Part shown: one piece after another, positions 1 through 8,064 of the stretch
Position numbering within the stretch: position 1 is the first letter of the stretch
Layout of the letters: every line of letters starts with the position of its first letter
Source: DATFEN01 sp035691285
GTDB taxonomy: Bacteria; Acidobacteriota; Vicinamibacteria; Fen-336
DNA: 17,406 nt
Assembly (NCBI GenBank): GCA_035691285.1
Contig: DASSJI010000228.1
Coordinates: 1 to 17,406 of the forward strand
Direction of reading: 5' to 3'
The notes under the pieces: generated by a model
What the model was told of the DNA's origin: nothing
Databases searched by the model: none
The model's input: the letters and a program-made list of their open reading frames with translations, nothing else
Program-made: the position numbers and the translations under genes

Positions 1-1684
1 ACTCGATCTCCTTCAGGTCGCGGAACAGGCCCCCGCCCAGTCCACGGAGGGCGGCGAGCAGGGCGAAGGCGAGCGCGTAGGCCGTCAGCGCCGCGGCGGC
101 GACACGCTCCCCGCGGGCGCGCGCCAGGGCGAGCCCCGCCAGCGAGAGGAGCGGCCATGCCCATCCATAGAAGAGCGGGATCCGCGACAGCGTGAGGGCG
201 AGGCCGCCGCGCGTCCCGACGCTCCCCTCCATGCGCGCGCCGCCGGCCACGGCGGGCAGGATCTCGCCGAAGAACGCGCGCAGGAACGGATGGTAGAGCC
301 AGAGCACGGTGATCGCGCTCGAGGCACCGAGGACGAGCAGCAGGCGCCACGCGTGCTTGCGTTCCACGGCAGCCGCCGCGAGGAGGAAGGCGGCGACCGT
401 GAACAGACTCGACACGTAGAGGAGCTGGCTCAGCAGCGCAGCCACGAAGACCAGGGCCAGGCGGCCGAGGACGGGACGGATGAAGTAGGCGAGGGTCGCG
501 GCCACGAGCAGCACGTCGGCCAGGTGGCCCCACAGCGTGACGGTCATGGCCAGGAGCAGCCGGCTCATCAACGGCGGCAGGAACGCGGCCAGGAGGGGCG
601 CCACGGCGGGTACGAGGGTCGAGCGCGGGAACGCGAGGCGCGCGATCAGGAAGATCCCCAGCACCTCGAGGCTCGCGGGCACGAGGCCGGCGAGGCGGTA
701 GAGCGACTCGATGCGATCCGGCTCCCGGGGCCAGAGGCTCGGCAGGAAGAAGAGCGGCGAGTACGGGAACGCGTAGGCCTTCCCCGCGACGATGCGCGGG
801 TAGCCCACGTTCGTCTTCTCCTGCGCGGCGACGGCGCGCTCGGCGAGAGAGCCTTCGGTCTCGCCGAGCGCCACGATGAACCGGCGCGCGTTGCCGAAGT
901 CCGGGTAGTAGCTCGCCGGATGGACGAGGGGCGCGCCGCGTCCCAGGAACGCCAGGGCGAGAGCGGCGAGGGCCCAGCGGCCGCCCGGCTGCCGTCGGAG
1001 CAGGAGCGTGGCGGGCGTCAGGAGCGCGAGGCCGGGCAGGGACAGCCGCCCGACGACGTGGGCGAAGGCGAGCGGATCGAGGTGGATCGCCGCGAGCGCG
1101 GCCAGCGCGGCAGGCAGGACCAGCAGCCCCGCCGCCTGCGTGCCGTGCCCGGCCCACCGGAAGAGCGCGAAGAGAGAGGCGAGGAGGAGGGCGGCAGCGG
1201 CGAGCCGGGCGGTCTCCGGGCGCAGCCGTCCGCCCGGCCCGGGGGCGATCCGGATCCAGTCGAAGCGAAGGCCGCGCGGTCCCTCTTCCTCCGACGTCGT
1301 CACGAAGCGGACGCGAACCGGGGTCCCTGCAGGCGCGTCGAGCCCCGCGCGGCGAACGAAGAACACGCCGCCCCGCGCCTCGAAGCGGTCGAGGACGCGG
1401 CCGCCCATCTCCACGGCGATCTCGGCGGAGCGCAGCACCCGTGCGGCTCGGAAGGACACCTCGATCGGGCCGGACGCGACGAGGGGCAGCGCGACGGCGG
1501 CGTCCTTTCCCGCCCAGCGCGTCGCGAGCAGCCCCTCGATCTCGTACCGCGGCTCGAAGCCCTCGAGGTAGGCGCCGGCGTTGGGACCGAGCTTCAGCTC
1601 GGCCGCTGCCCGAGTCGGCGCGAAGGAGGCCGCGAACGGCGCGACCGCCAGGGCGGCGGCCGCAGCCAGGTCCCCCGCTCTCAT
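1..1684 (-). CDS. Polytopic membrane protein, GT-C glycosyltransferase-like (partial, C-terminus outside window)
   Basis: The open frame starts at an ATG whose first base is 1684 and is still open at base 1, giving 561 residues without a stop. A hydrophobic N-terminus (about residues 5-28, ending in TRAAA) looks like a signal peptide or first membrane span. Residues about 29-147 are hydrophilic and beta-rich, with alternating patterns such as IEVSFRAARVL and PVRVRFVTT, as expected of an exported beta-sandwich. From about 157 on, many hydrophobic segments follow. HPASYYPDFGNARRF (255-269), between early spans, resembles the acidic-loop region of GT-C enzymes that use lipid-linked sugars. I infer a glycosyltransferase or related glycan-assembly protein; no specific family is certain. 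No Shine-Dalgarno sequence is visible before the start. It is divergent from the epimerase operon, 71 bp away, and may be co-regulated with it. Confidence 0.8.
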   Translation of the reverse strand, partial: MRAGDLAAAAALAVAPFAASFAPTRAAAELKLGPNAGAYLEGFEPRYEIEGLLATRWAGKDAAVALPLVASGPIEVSFRAARVLRSAEIAVEMGGRVLDRFEARGGVFFVRRAGLDAPAGTPVRVRFVTTSEEEGPRGLRFDWIRIAPGPGGRLRPETARLAAAALLLASLFALFRWAGHGTQAAGLLVLPAALAALAAIHLDPLAFAHVVGRLSLPGLALLTPATLLLRRQPGGRWALAALALAFLGRGAPLVHPASYYPDFGNARRFIVALGETEGSLAERAVAAQEKTNVGYPRIVAGKAYAFPYSPLFFLPSLWPREPDRIESLYRLAGLVPASLEVLGIFLIARLAFPRSTLVPAVAPLLAAFLPPLMSRLLLAMTVTLWGHLADVLLVAATLAYFIRPVLGRLALVFVAALLSQLLYVSSLFTVAAFLLAAAAVERKHAWRLLLVLGASSAITVLWLYHPFLRAFFGEILPAVAGGARMEGSVGTRGGLALTLSRIPLFYGWAWPLLSLAGLALARARGERVAAAALTAYALAFALLAALRGLGGGLFRDLKEIE

Positions 1685-1739
1685 GGGCGGCCATCTTGGG
1701 TCCGGGAGGCGCCGCCGGGCAAATCGAGTCCCGCCGCGC

Positions 1740-1745
1740 TACACT
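1740..1745 (+). promoter_or_regulatory. Candidate -10 element (TACACT) for the epimerase operon
   Basis: TACACT matches four of six positions of the TATAAT consensus and ends 10 nt before the ATG at 1756. No -35 match lies at the usual spacing and no Shine-Dalgarno sequence lies between this element and the start. If used, the mRNA would be leaderless or nearly so. This is a weak call from consensus alone. Confidence 0.2.
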
Positions 1746-1755
1746 TCCGGGTTTC

Positions 1756-2715
1756 ATGAAGAGCGCCGCGCAGCCGCTACGGGACCGTTCCGTGCTCGTC
1801 ACGGGCGGCTCCGGCTTCATCGGCTCCCACCTCGCACGCGCCGTGCTGGGGCGAGGAGCCCGCCGCGCAGTGCTCCTGGACCGGCGCGAGCAGGACCCGT
1901 CGCGGTGCGCCGGCGAGGTCGAGTTCGTACGCTTCGAGCTCGGAAGGGATCCCCTGGCAGACCTCGTCCGCCACCTCGAGGGCATCGAACTCCTCTTCCA
2001 CCTGGCGGCGGAGAAGCACAGCCAGGAGCAGCCGGACCCCGAGCGCGTCCTGCGCGCCAACGTCCTCGGCACGCAGGCGCTGCTGCTCGCGGCGGTCGAG
2101 GCGCGGGTGAGGAAGGTCGTGTTCACGTCGTCGGTGTACGCCTACGGCCGGATGAGCGGAGCGCCGATGGACGAGGCCGAGGTGCCGCGCCCGACCACCG
2201 CCTACGGCGTCTCCAAGCTGACCGGAGAGCACCTTGTCGAGCAGGCGCGCCTCGCCCACGGGCTTCCGGGCGTGAGCCTGCGCTTCTTCTTCGTGTACGG
2301 CCCCGGCCAGGATGCGGGGCGCGGATACCGGACGGTCATCGTGCGGAACTTCGAGCGCCTGAGGCGCTCCGAGCCGCCCACGGTCTACGGCGACGGCCGG
2401 CAGACCCTCGACTACGTGTACGTGGACGACGTCGTGGAGGCCGCGCTCCTCGCCATGGAGCGCGACGTCTCGGGCCTCACGCTGAACGTGGGCTCCGGCG
2501 TCGGCACCCCCGTGGGCGCCTTGCTCGACGCCATGATCGCGACGGCCGGAAGCCGCGCCTCCAAGGAGTACCTGCCGCCCGACGCCACCGCCGGGAGCTC
2601 GCGGGTGGCCCGCATCGATCGGGCGCGGCAGGCGCTCGGATGGGCGCCCAGCACGAGCCTCGACGACGGCCTCCGGCGCACGTGGGCCTCCCTCCAGGAG
2701 GCGTGCCCCGCGTGA
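1756..2715 (+). CDS. NAD-dependent epimerase/dehydratase (extended SDR), sugar-nucleotide modifying
   Basis: A 319-aa protein of usual length for extended SDR sugar-nucleotide enzymes. The Rossmann motif TGGSGFIG is at 16-23, and Asp42 after the second strand suggests NAD(H) rather than NADP(H). The catalytic residues are Ser125/Ser126 (FTSSVYAYG), Tyr150 and Lys154 (YGVSK). GDGRQTLDYVYVDDVV (212-227) is the conserved substrate-side motif of UDP-glucose 4-epimerase, UDP-glucuronate decarboxylase and dTDP-glucose dehydratase relatives. The expected role is cytoplasmic conversion of a nucleotide sugar for the glycan made by the downstream enzymes; the substrate cannot be assigned. The frame extends further upstream, but homology to the family starts at about residue 11 after ATG 1756, so that start is chosen although it lacks a Shine-Dalgarno sequence. 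It is the first gene of a four-gene operon; its TGA overlaps the next GTG. Confidence 0.9.
   Translation: MKSAAQPLRDRSVLVTGGSGFIGSHLARAVLGRGARRAVLLDRREQDPSRCAGEVEFVRFELGRDPLADLVRHLEGIELLFHLAAEKHSQEQPDPERVLRANVLGTQALLLAAVEARVRKVVFTSSVYAYGRMSGAPMDEAEVPRPTTAYGVSKLTGEHLVEQARLAHGLPGVSLRFFFVYGPGQDAGRGYRTVIVRNFERLRRSEPPTVYGDGRQTLDYVYVDDVVEAALLAMERDVSGLTLNVGSGVGTPVGALLDAMIATAGSRASKEYLPPDATAGSSRVARIDRARQALGWAPSTSLDDGLRRTWASLQEACPA
2696..2701 (+). promoter_or_regulatory. Ribosome binding site fixing the GTG start at 2712
   Basis: AGGAGG lies inside the end of the epimerase gene. It is 10 nt before the GTG at 2712 but only 1 nt before the in-frame GTG at 2703, so 2712 is the plausible start of the GT2-CapK fusion. 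Confidence 0.6.
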
Positions 2716-4910
2716 CCGCTCCCCTCCAGCTCAGCGTGGTAGCTCCCTGCTTCAACGAGGCGGGCAACCTCCCGGAGCTGGTGCGCCGCCTGCGCACGGT
2801 CTTCGAGCGGCGCCGGCTCGAGGGCGAGATCGTGCTCGTCGACGACGGCAGCCGGGACGAGACGGGCGCGGTGATCGACGCCCTGGCGGCGCAGCACGCG
2901 AACGTCGTCGCCGTGCACCACCCCACGAACCGCGGCATCACCGCCGCCTGGGAGTCCGGCCTCGAGAAGGCCCGCGGCGAGCACGTCTGCTTCATCGACG
3001 CCGACCTGCAGTACCTGCCCGAGGACGTGTGGCGGCTGTGGCGCGAGCTCCAGCTCTCCCATCCCGACCTCGTCCAGGGCTACCGGAGCTCGATCGGCCG
3101 GCTGCGCGACTCGCGCTTCCTGCTCTCCAAGGGCCTCAACTTCCTGCTCAACACGCTGTTCGGGATGGCGCTGCGCGACAACAAGTCCGGCTTCGTGCTC
3201 GCCCGCCGCGAGACGCTCGCCCACGTGCTGCGCCGACGCTACCGCTACCGCTACTTCCAGACCTTCGTCACGGTCTCGGCCGCGGCGAAGGGATACACCG
3301 TGCGCGAGGTGGAGACGCTCTTCGAGAGCCGCCTCGTCGGCGAGTCCTTCATGCCCCGCTTTCCGCTGCGGGTCGTGGCCGGCGCCCTTCTCGACCTCGC
3401 CAAGGGGCTCGTCGAGTTCCGGTTGTGGCCGCAGTGGGAGAGCCCGCTCCAGGCATTCCTCGAGGCCAATCGTCCGTCCCGCGAGGACCCGCCCCTCCCG
3501 AGCTGGCGCGCCGCCCTGTTCCGGCTCTTCTTCGCGACCATGCCGCTCCACAAGTGGACGATCACGCGCCGGGCCGCGGTCTGCTACCGCGACCTCAAGC
3601 GCAGCCAGTGGCTGTCCACGGCCAAGATCCGCGAGCTGCAGGAGGAGCGCCTCCGCCGCCTCGTCGACCACGCCTACCGCCACGTGCCCTATCACCGCGA
3701 ACGCATGGACGCCCGCGGCCTGCGCCCTTCGGACGTCCGCGGCCTGGACGACCTCCCCAAGCTCCCGCTGCTCACGAAGGACGAGGTCCGCGAGAACCTC
3801 TTCTTCGACCTGCTCTCGGACAACCACGACTACCGCCTGGTCCAGCGCATCACGACGAGCGGCTCCACTGGCGAGCCCTTCGTCTGCTTCGCCGACCGGA
3901 GCCAGCTCGAGATGCGCTGGGCGGCGACGCTGCGCAGCATGGAGTGGACCGGCTACCGTTTCGGGGATCGCCAGGCGCGGCTGTGGCACCAGACGATCGG
4001 CATGAGCTGGAGCCAGGTCGTGCGCGAGCGCCTCGACGCGCTCTTCAACCGGCGCATCTTCATCCCGGCCTTCGAGATGTCCGAGGCCGACGTGGCGCGC
4101 GCCCTCTCCCGCATCGAGCGGCACCGGCCCGACCTCATCGACGGCTACGCCGAGTGCTTCAACTACCTGGCTGGCCACCTGAAGGGCCGCATGGCCGCGG
4201 TCCGCCCGAAGGGCATGATCTCCTCCGCCCAGGTGCTCCCCGACGAGAGCCGCGCGGCGATCGAGGCGGCCTTCCACACCAAGGTCTTCGACAAGTACGG
4301 CAGCCGGGAGTTCTCGGGCATCGCCTACGAGTGCGAGGCCCACGCCGGCCATCACGTCGTGGCGGAGAGCTACGTCGTCGAGGTGCTCAAGGACGGGCGG
4401 CGGGCCCTCCCGGGGGAGACCGGGGAGGTGGTGATCACCGACCTCAACAACCTCTGCATGCCGTTCCTGCGCTACCGGATCGGCGATCTCGCCGTGGCCA
4501 TGGACCCCCTCGAGCCCTGCCCGTGCGGACGCGGTCTGCCGCGGCTGGGGCGCATCGAGGGCCGCATCCAGTCGATGATCGTCGGCGCCGAGGGGCGCGT
4601 CGTCCCGGGCTCGCTGTTCCTGCACATGTTCAAGGACTACGACTGGATGCTGCGGCACTTCCAGGTGGCCCAGGAGCGCCCCGGCGAGGTGAGGCTCAAG
4701 GTGGTGAAGGGCCCGCGCTTCGAGGCGGCTGCCTTCGAGGCCCTGCTCGAGGAGCTGCGACGTTACCTGGGACGCGGCTGCCGCATCGACGTCGACTTCG
4801 TGGACGAGATCCCCATGGTGCGCACGGGCAAGCGGCCGACCAGTCTCTCGTCGGTGAAGCTCGACTACCAGGACATCGGCAAGAGCGTCGTCCCGCCGCC
4901 GGGCTCGTGA
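2712..4910 (+). CDS. GT2 glycosyltransferase fused to PaaK/CapK-type adenylate-forming enzyme
   Basis: A single 732-aa frame with two enzymes. Residues about 6-250 form a GT-A family 2 transferase of the dolichol-phosphate-mannose-synthase type: VVAPCFNEAGN at the nucleotide site, VDDGS (43-47), and the metal-binding DAD (97-99). It has no C-terminal membrane helices. Residues about 265-732 form a phenylacetate-CoA-ligase/CapK-like adenylating domain: RLVDHAYRHVPYHRE (316-330), P-loop TTSGSTGEPF (381-390), YGSREFS (529-535), FLRYRIGDLA (585-594), cysteine-rich CPCGRGLPRLGRIEGR (603-618) and a C-terminal lysine in RTGKRP (704-709). CapK-like enzymes activate carboxylates in capsule and exopolysaccharide loci. 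I infer that one half attaches a sugar to a lipid carrier or glycan and the other activates an acyl or amino-acid substituent; neither substrate is known. The GTG start overlaps the preceding TGA by 4 bp (GTGA), implying translational coupling. I see no stop, frameshift or convincing internal ribosome site at the junction. Confidence 0.88.
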   Translation: MTAPLQLSVVAPCFNEAGNLPELVRRLRTVFERRRLEGEIVLVDDGSRDETGAVIDALAAQHANVVAVHHPTNRGITAAWESGLEKARGEHVCFIDADLQYLPEDVWRLWRELQLSHPDLVQGYRSSIGRLRDSRFLLSKGLNFLLNTLFGMALRDNKSGFVLARRETLAHVLRRRYRYRYFQTFVTVSAAAKGYTVREVETLFESRLVGESFMPRFPLRVVAGALLDLAKGLVEFRLWPQWESPLQAFLEANRPSREDPPLPSWRAALFRLFFATMPLHKWTITRRAAVCYRDLKRSQWLSTAKIRELQEERLRRLVDHAYRHVPYHRERMDARGLRPSDVRGLDDLPKLPLLTKDEVRENLFFDLLSDNHDYRLVQRITTSGSTGEPFVCFADRSQLEMRWAATLRSMEWTGYRFGDRQARLWHQTIGMSWSQVVRERLDALFNRRIFIPAFEMSEADVARALSRIERHRPDLIDGYAECFNYLAGHLKGRMAAVRPKGMISSAQVLPDESRAAIEAAFHTKVFDKYGSREFSGIAYECEAHAGHHVVAESYVVEVLKDGRRALPGETGEVVITDLNNLCMPFLRYRIGDLAVAMDPLEPCPCGRGLPRLGRIEGRIQSMIVGAEGRVVPGSLFLHMFKDYDWMLRHFQVAQERPGEVRLKVVKGPRFEAAAFEALLEELRRYLGRGCRIDVDFVDEIPMVRTGKRPTSLSSVKLDYQDIGKSVVPPPGS

Positions 4911-6910
4911 GCTCCGGCTGCACCGAGCGCGTTCTGGCCGCGCCGTGCGCGGCCTTCGTGCTCTTCTTCGGGGGCTTCACGCTGTGCGCCAACGCCGTGG
5001 TCCAGCTCGGTCTCGGCCTGGTTTGGCTCCAGTGGCTCGTCCCCGTCGTGCTGCTGGCGAGCGGCCTCGGGCTCCGCGCGTTCCTGCGTCGTCGGGACGG
5101 GGAGGAGCCGCCGCCCGCGCGGCCGGCGACCACGAGCGCTCCGGGCCGGCTCGAGCGGATCGCGCTGCTCGGAGCGGCGGCCCTCGCGCTGCTCCGCGTC
5201 GCGGGCGCTTCCTACACGGTCTGGTGGGCCCTCGCGACCGCGCTGCTGGGCGCCTGCTTCCTCCTTCTGCGCTTCGCGACCTGCGTCGCGACCGACCCTC
5301 CCTCCCGCGCCGGCGACCGGCGCGTCCTGATCGCCCTCGCGGCGGTGTGCGCCGCCGTGACCCTCGTCGCCCACCGGCCGGACCGCGACGACGCGTACTA
5401 CCTCAACGTAGCCGCCGCGGCGCTCGACCAGCCCACGCGTCCGCTGCTGGCGAACGACACCCTCCACGGCATCCCCGGGGCGCCCACCCTGCTCCCCAAC
5501 TACCGCGTTCACTCGATCGAGCTGCTGACCGCCGTGACCGCCTCGCTCCTGGGCCTCGAGCCCATCCGGGTCGCGCACCTGCTGTGGCCCCCCGTCTTCG
5601 CGGCCTTGTCGGTGTGCGCGGGGGCCCTCTACCTGCGCGCCCTGGTCGGAGCGTCCTGGCGCCCCGCGCTCGCGGCGCTGGTGGTCGTGCTGCTCGCCGC
5701 GGGGACGACGCAGGGCTCCTACGGGAACTTCGCCTTCGTCCGGATGTTCCAGGGCAAGGCAGCGATGGTTACCCTCGCGCTGCCCCTCGTCGCCCGCTAC
5801 GCTCTCGACGCGGCGTCCTCACGGCCGTGGAGCTGGCCGTTGCTGGCGCTCGCACAGGTGTCGGCGGTGGGCCTGTCGGCCAACGCCCTCTATGCGGCCC
5901 CGCTCACGGCCGGCCTCACCCTGGCCGGCTGCTGGCGCCCGGAGTGGGCGTCGACGCGCCGCACCGCGCTGGGCCTGCTGGCCTCGGCGCACCCGGTCGC
6001 GATGGCGCTCGTCGTGCGTGCCGGCTTCGACCGGAAGGTGGCCCTGGTCAGCATGGGGCCAGCAGTGAGCGCGGAGCAGGCGCTGACGATGGTCGTCGGG
6101 TCGGGGGCGGGCGCGTGGTTCTGGCTCACCGCCCTGACGGGCGCCTGGGTCGTCGCCCGCGGCGCGGCGCGGCGCTCGACCCTGGGCTTCGCCCTCGGGA
6201 CGCTGCTCTTCCTGTTGAACCCGTTCCTGGACCGCTTGCTCTGGCAGCACGTGACGGGCCGAACCCTGCTGTGGCGCATCCTCTGGGCGGTGCCTTTGCC
6301 GGCATGGCTCGCGGCGCTCCTCTGCGTTCCGCTCTGGCTCGGGGACTCGAGGTCGCGGCGCGGCGCGCGCGGCGCGGCCGTGGCCGTGGCGCTGGCCGGC
6401 TTCGTGGGCGCCAGCGCGGGTCTCGCCACGCTCTCGCCCGGGAACGACACGCGGCTCCACGCTCCCGGCCTGAAGGTCCCAGAGAGCGAGTACCGGGCGG
6501 CCGCGCTCCTGGTGCGCTCGACGCCGCGCTACGCGCGGGTCCTCGCCCCGACCGCGGTTTCGGCCTGGGTCGCCACCTTCGCGGACCGCCGGTATCCCAT
6601 CGTGGTGCGTCCCCACTACCTCGAGGTGCTGGCCGCCTGGACCGGCGAAGGCGAAGCCCGGAGGCGCCTGGCGCTCCAGGCCTGGGTGGATGCGAGCGAG
6701 GGGACCGGCGAGCGCAGCGGCGCCACGCGTTTCGCGCGAGGCCTGGACCAGCTCGGCGTCCAGGCGGTCGTCGCCGAACAGAACCTGCCTTGGCTCGCCG
6801 AGTTGGAGGAGGTCCTGGCTGGGGCCGGCTTCAGCTCTTCCCAGCACGACGGCTACGCGTTCTTCTGGCGAGTCGCCGGTCCGGACACGGCGCCGGCAGC
6901 GCCTGAGTGA
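4907..6910 (+). CDS. 667-aa polytopic membrane protein (possibly DUF6077-like), GT-C-like
   Basis: The gene begins with a GTG that overlaps the preceding TGA (GTGA, 4 bp). The product has many hydrophobic segments: about 12-58, 85-125, 138-155, 203-300 in several spans, 310-370, 393-418, 425-440, 455-478 and 488-508. HRPDRDDAYYLN (156-167) lies just after an early span, where GT-C transferases carry their acidic catalytic loop. The long loop after it (LLANDTLHGIPGAP) should face the periplasm. Residues about 520-660 are mostly hydrophilic and form a C-terminal soluble domain, as in many GT39-type proteins. The length and the DDAYY motif recall DUF6077, but that assignment is from memory. The likely role is a lipid-sugar-dependent transfer or assembly step in the periplasm. 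No clear Shine-Dalgarno sequence is visible, so coupling to the upstream gene is likely. Confidence 0.82.
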   Translation: MSSGCTERVLAAPCAAFVLFFGGFTLCANAVVQLGLGLVWLQWLVPVVLLASGLGLRAFLRRRDGEEPPPARPATTSAPGRLERIALLGAAALALLRVAGASYTVWWALATALLGACFLLLRFATCVATDPPSRAGDRRVLIALAAVCAAVTLVAHRPDRDDAYYLNVAAAALDQPTRPLLANDTLHGIPGAPTLLPNYRVHSIELLTAVTASLLGLEPIRVAHLLWPPVFAALSVCAGALYLRALVGASWRPALAALVVVLLAAGTTQGSYGNFAFVRMFQGKAAMVTLALPLVARYALDAASSRPWSWPLLALAQVSAVGLSANALYAAPLTAGLTLAGCWRPEWASTRRTALGLLASAHPVAMALVVRAGFDRKVALVSMGPAVSAEQALTMVVGSGAGAWFWLTALTGAWVVARGAARRSTLGFALGTLLFLLNPFLDRLLWQHVTGRTLLWRILWAVPLPAWLAALLCVPLWLGDSRSRRGARGAAVAVALAGFVGASAGLATLSPGNDTRLHAPGLKVPESEYRAAALLVRSTPRYARVLAPTAVSAWVATFADRRYPIVVRPHYLEVLAAWTGEGEARRRLALQAWVDASEGTGERSGATRFARGLDQLGVQAVVAEQNLPWLAELEEVLAGAGFSSSQHDGYAFFWRVAGPDTAPAAPE

Positions 6911-6920
6911 GGACCGTGGG

Positions 6921-7808
6921 ATGCGTTTCTGTGTGACGTGCGGGACGGAAACACCGTGCCGGCCGCTCTTCGCCCTCGAGCGGACGATCCTGCGCTGCGA
7001 GCGCTGCGGGCTGGTGTTCGCCGATCCCGAAGGGGCTCCGGCCCACGACTACTCGGAGTCCTACTACCGGGGAGGCGTCTACGCCGATTACCTCATGGAG
7101 CGGGGCGCCATTCGGCGCAATGCGCAGCGCTCCCTGGCCGCGCTGGAGTCGCTCGTTCCGGGGCGACGGCTCCTGGACGTCGGCTGCGCTGCCGGCTTCT
7201 TCCTCGAGGCGGCGCGTGACCGCGGCTGGAGCGTCCGTGGCCTTGACGTCTCGGCCTATGCCGCGGCGTTCGCTCGGGATCGCCTCGGGCTGCCGGTCCT
7301 GCTGGGCTCGATCGTCGTGCCGCCCCAAGGCCTCGAAGACTTCGACGTGGTGACGCTCTGGGACGCCATCGAGCACCTGGACCGCCCGGATCTCGCCCTG
7401 CTGCGGATCCGGGAACGCCTCCGCGAGGGCGGCGTATTGGCGCTCAGCACGGGGGACTACGGCTCGCTGCTTCGGCGGATCACGGGGCGCCGCTGGCGCC
7501 TCTTCCGCGATCCCACCCACAACTTCTTCTTCGACCGCGAGACCCTGCGGAGGCTCCTCGAACGCGGGGGCTTCGAGGTGCTCTCGGTGTCGAGGCGCGG
7601 TAAGTGGGTGAGCCTCGCGATGAGCCTGCACCAGTCGCGGCTGCCCAGGGCCGACCGGCTGCGCGACCTTCTCGTCGCCCGCGGGCTGGACCTGGGCCTC
7701 TACGTCAACTTGCGGGACGTGATGACCGTGGTGGCTCGGCCGCGTGTCGGATGGCCAGCTCCTGGACCAGGGTCGCCAGCCGGCTCGCCAGCAGCGTCAC
7801 CTGTGTGA
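6921..7808 (+). CDS. Class I SAM-dependent methyltransferase with N-terminal zinc ribbon
   Basis: A 295-aa protein. Cys4, Cys7, Cys26 and Cys29 (CVTC and CERC pairs) form a zinc ribbon, common in methyltransferases of polysaccharide clusters. The Rossmann core follows: LLDVGCAAGFF (84-94) binds S-adenosylmethionine, LDVSAY ends the second strand, and FDVVTLWDAIEHL is the motif-II-like region of the Methyltransf_23/11 group. It probably methylates a sugar or lipid intermediate in the cytoplasm; the acceptor is unknown. GAGGA at 6909-6913, 7 nt before the ATG, is a usable ribosome site. The gene follows the membrane protein after 10 bp and is the last gene of the operon. The expected family end is near VMTVVARP; the remaining Gly/Pro/Ser-rich tail (VGWPAPGPGSP onward) reads through the 3' end of the opposite DUF2304 gene, so the last 25 or so residues may have no function. 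Confidence 0.9.
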   Translation: MRFCVTCGTETPCRPLFALERTILRCERCGLVFADPEGAPAHDYSESYYRGGVYADYLMERGAIRRNAQRSLAALESLVPGRRLLDVGCAAGFFLEAARDRGWSVRGLDVSAYAAAFARDRLGLPVLLGSIVVPPQGLEDFDVVTLWDAIEHLDRPDLALLRIRERLREGGVLALSTGDYGSLLRRITGRRWRLFRDPTHNFFFDRETLRRLLERGGFEVLSVSRRGKWVSLAMSLHQSRLPRADRLRDLLVARGLDLGLYVNLRDVMTVVARPRVGWPAPGPGSPAGSPAASPV

Positions 7809-8064
7809 GGACGTAGGCCAGCAGCAGCACGAGCATGCAGAGGGCCACGACCAGCGGTCCCCCTGCGCCGAAGAGCCGAGCCAGCGCCGCCTGGGTCGCC
7901 GCGCGCAGAGGCGTGATCGAGACCACTCCCGCCGAGGCGGCGGCCAGCGCCACCAGGATCACGCCGTAGCCGACGTAGAGCCTGCCGATCCGCACGAGGT
8001 TCAGCACCCAGATCAGGAAAGCCAGGGCGAGCGCGTCGATAACGAGTCCGCCGGTCCACGTCAT
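7705..8064 (-). CDS. DUF2304 family small membrane protein
   Basis: A 119-aa protein with three hydrophobic segments (about 8-25, 30-51, 70-92). IGRLYVGYGVILVAL after the first span and SRLATLVQELAI near the C-terminus fit the DUF2304 pattern (a basic residue plus Y before the second span, then S-R-L and L-x-x-E-L-A). DUF2304 genes commonly sit directly beside GT2 genes of the polyprenyl-phosphate sugar transferase type, as here, and are thought to be membrane partners for them. The ATG overlaps the GT2 stop (ATGA, 4 bp). GGGAGG at 8072-8077, 7 nt upstream, is a good ribosome site. The 3' end overlaps the convergent methyltransferase gene by 104 bp. Confidence 0.82.
   Translation of the reverse strand: MTWTGGLVIDALALAFLIWVLNLVRIGRLYVGYGVILVALAAASAGVVSITPLRAATQAALARLFGAGGPLVVALCMLVLLLAYVLTQVTLLASRLATLVQELAIRHAAEPPRSSRPAS

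Noticed and set aside
1441..1755. N-terminal extension of the epimerase
   Set aside because: The extra residues are Arg/Pro-rich and overlap the divergent membrane-protein gene; SDR homology begins just after ATG 1756.
290..1759. Long plus-strand open frame of about 490 codons opposite the first gene
   Set aside because: Its translation is a run of Arg, Glu, Gly and Gln with no hydrophobic core or motif, the usual antisense shadow of a GC-rich gene. The minus-strand frame gives a coherent membrane protein.
2412..4658. Minus-strand open frame of about 750 codons under the GT2-CapK fusion
   Set aside because: The composition is Glu/Ala/Val/Arg/His-rich and low in motifs, and the plus strand has two clear enzyme domains. 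It is the antisense mirror of high-GC codon use.
3540..4910. A separate CapK gene starting at the internal ATG at 3540
   Set aside because: No ribosome site precedes this ATG, and the frame from the GT2 domain is continuous, so a fusion is the simpler reading.
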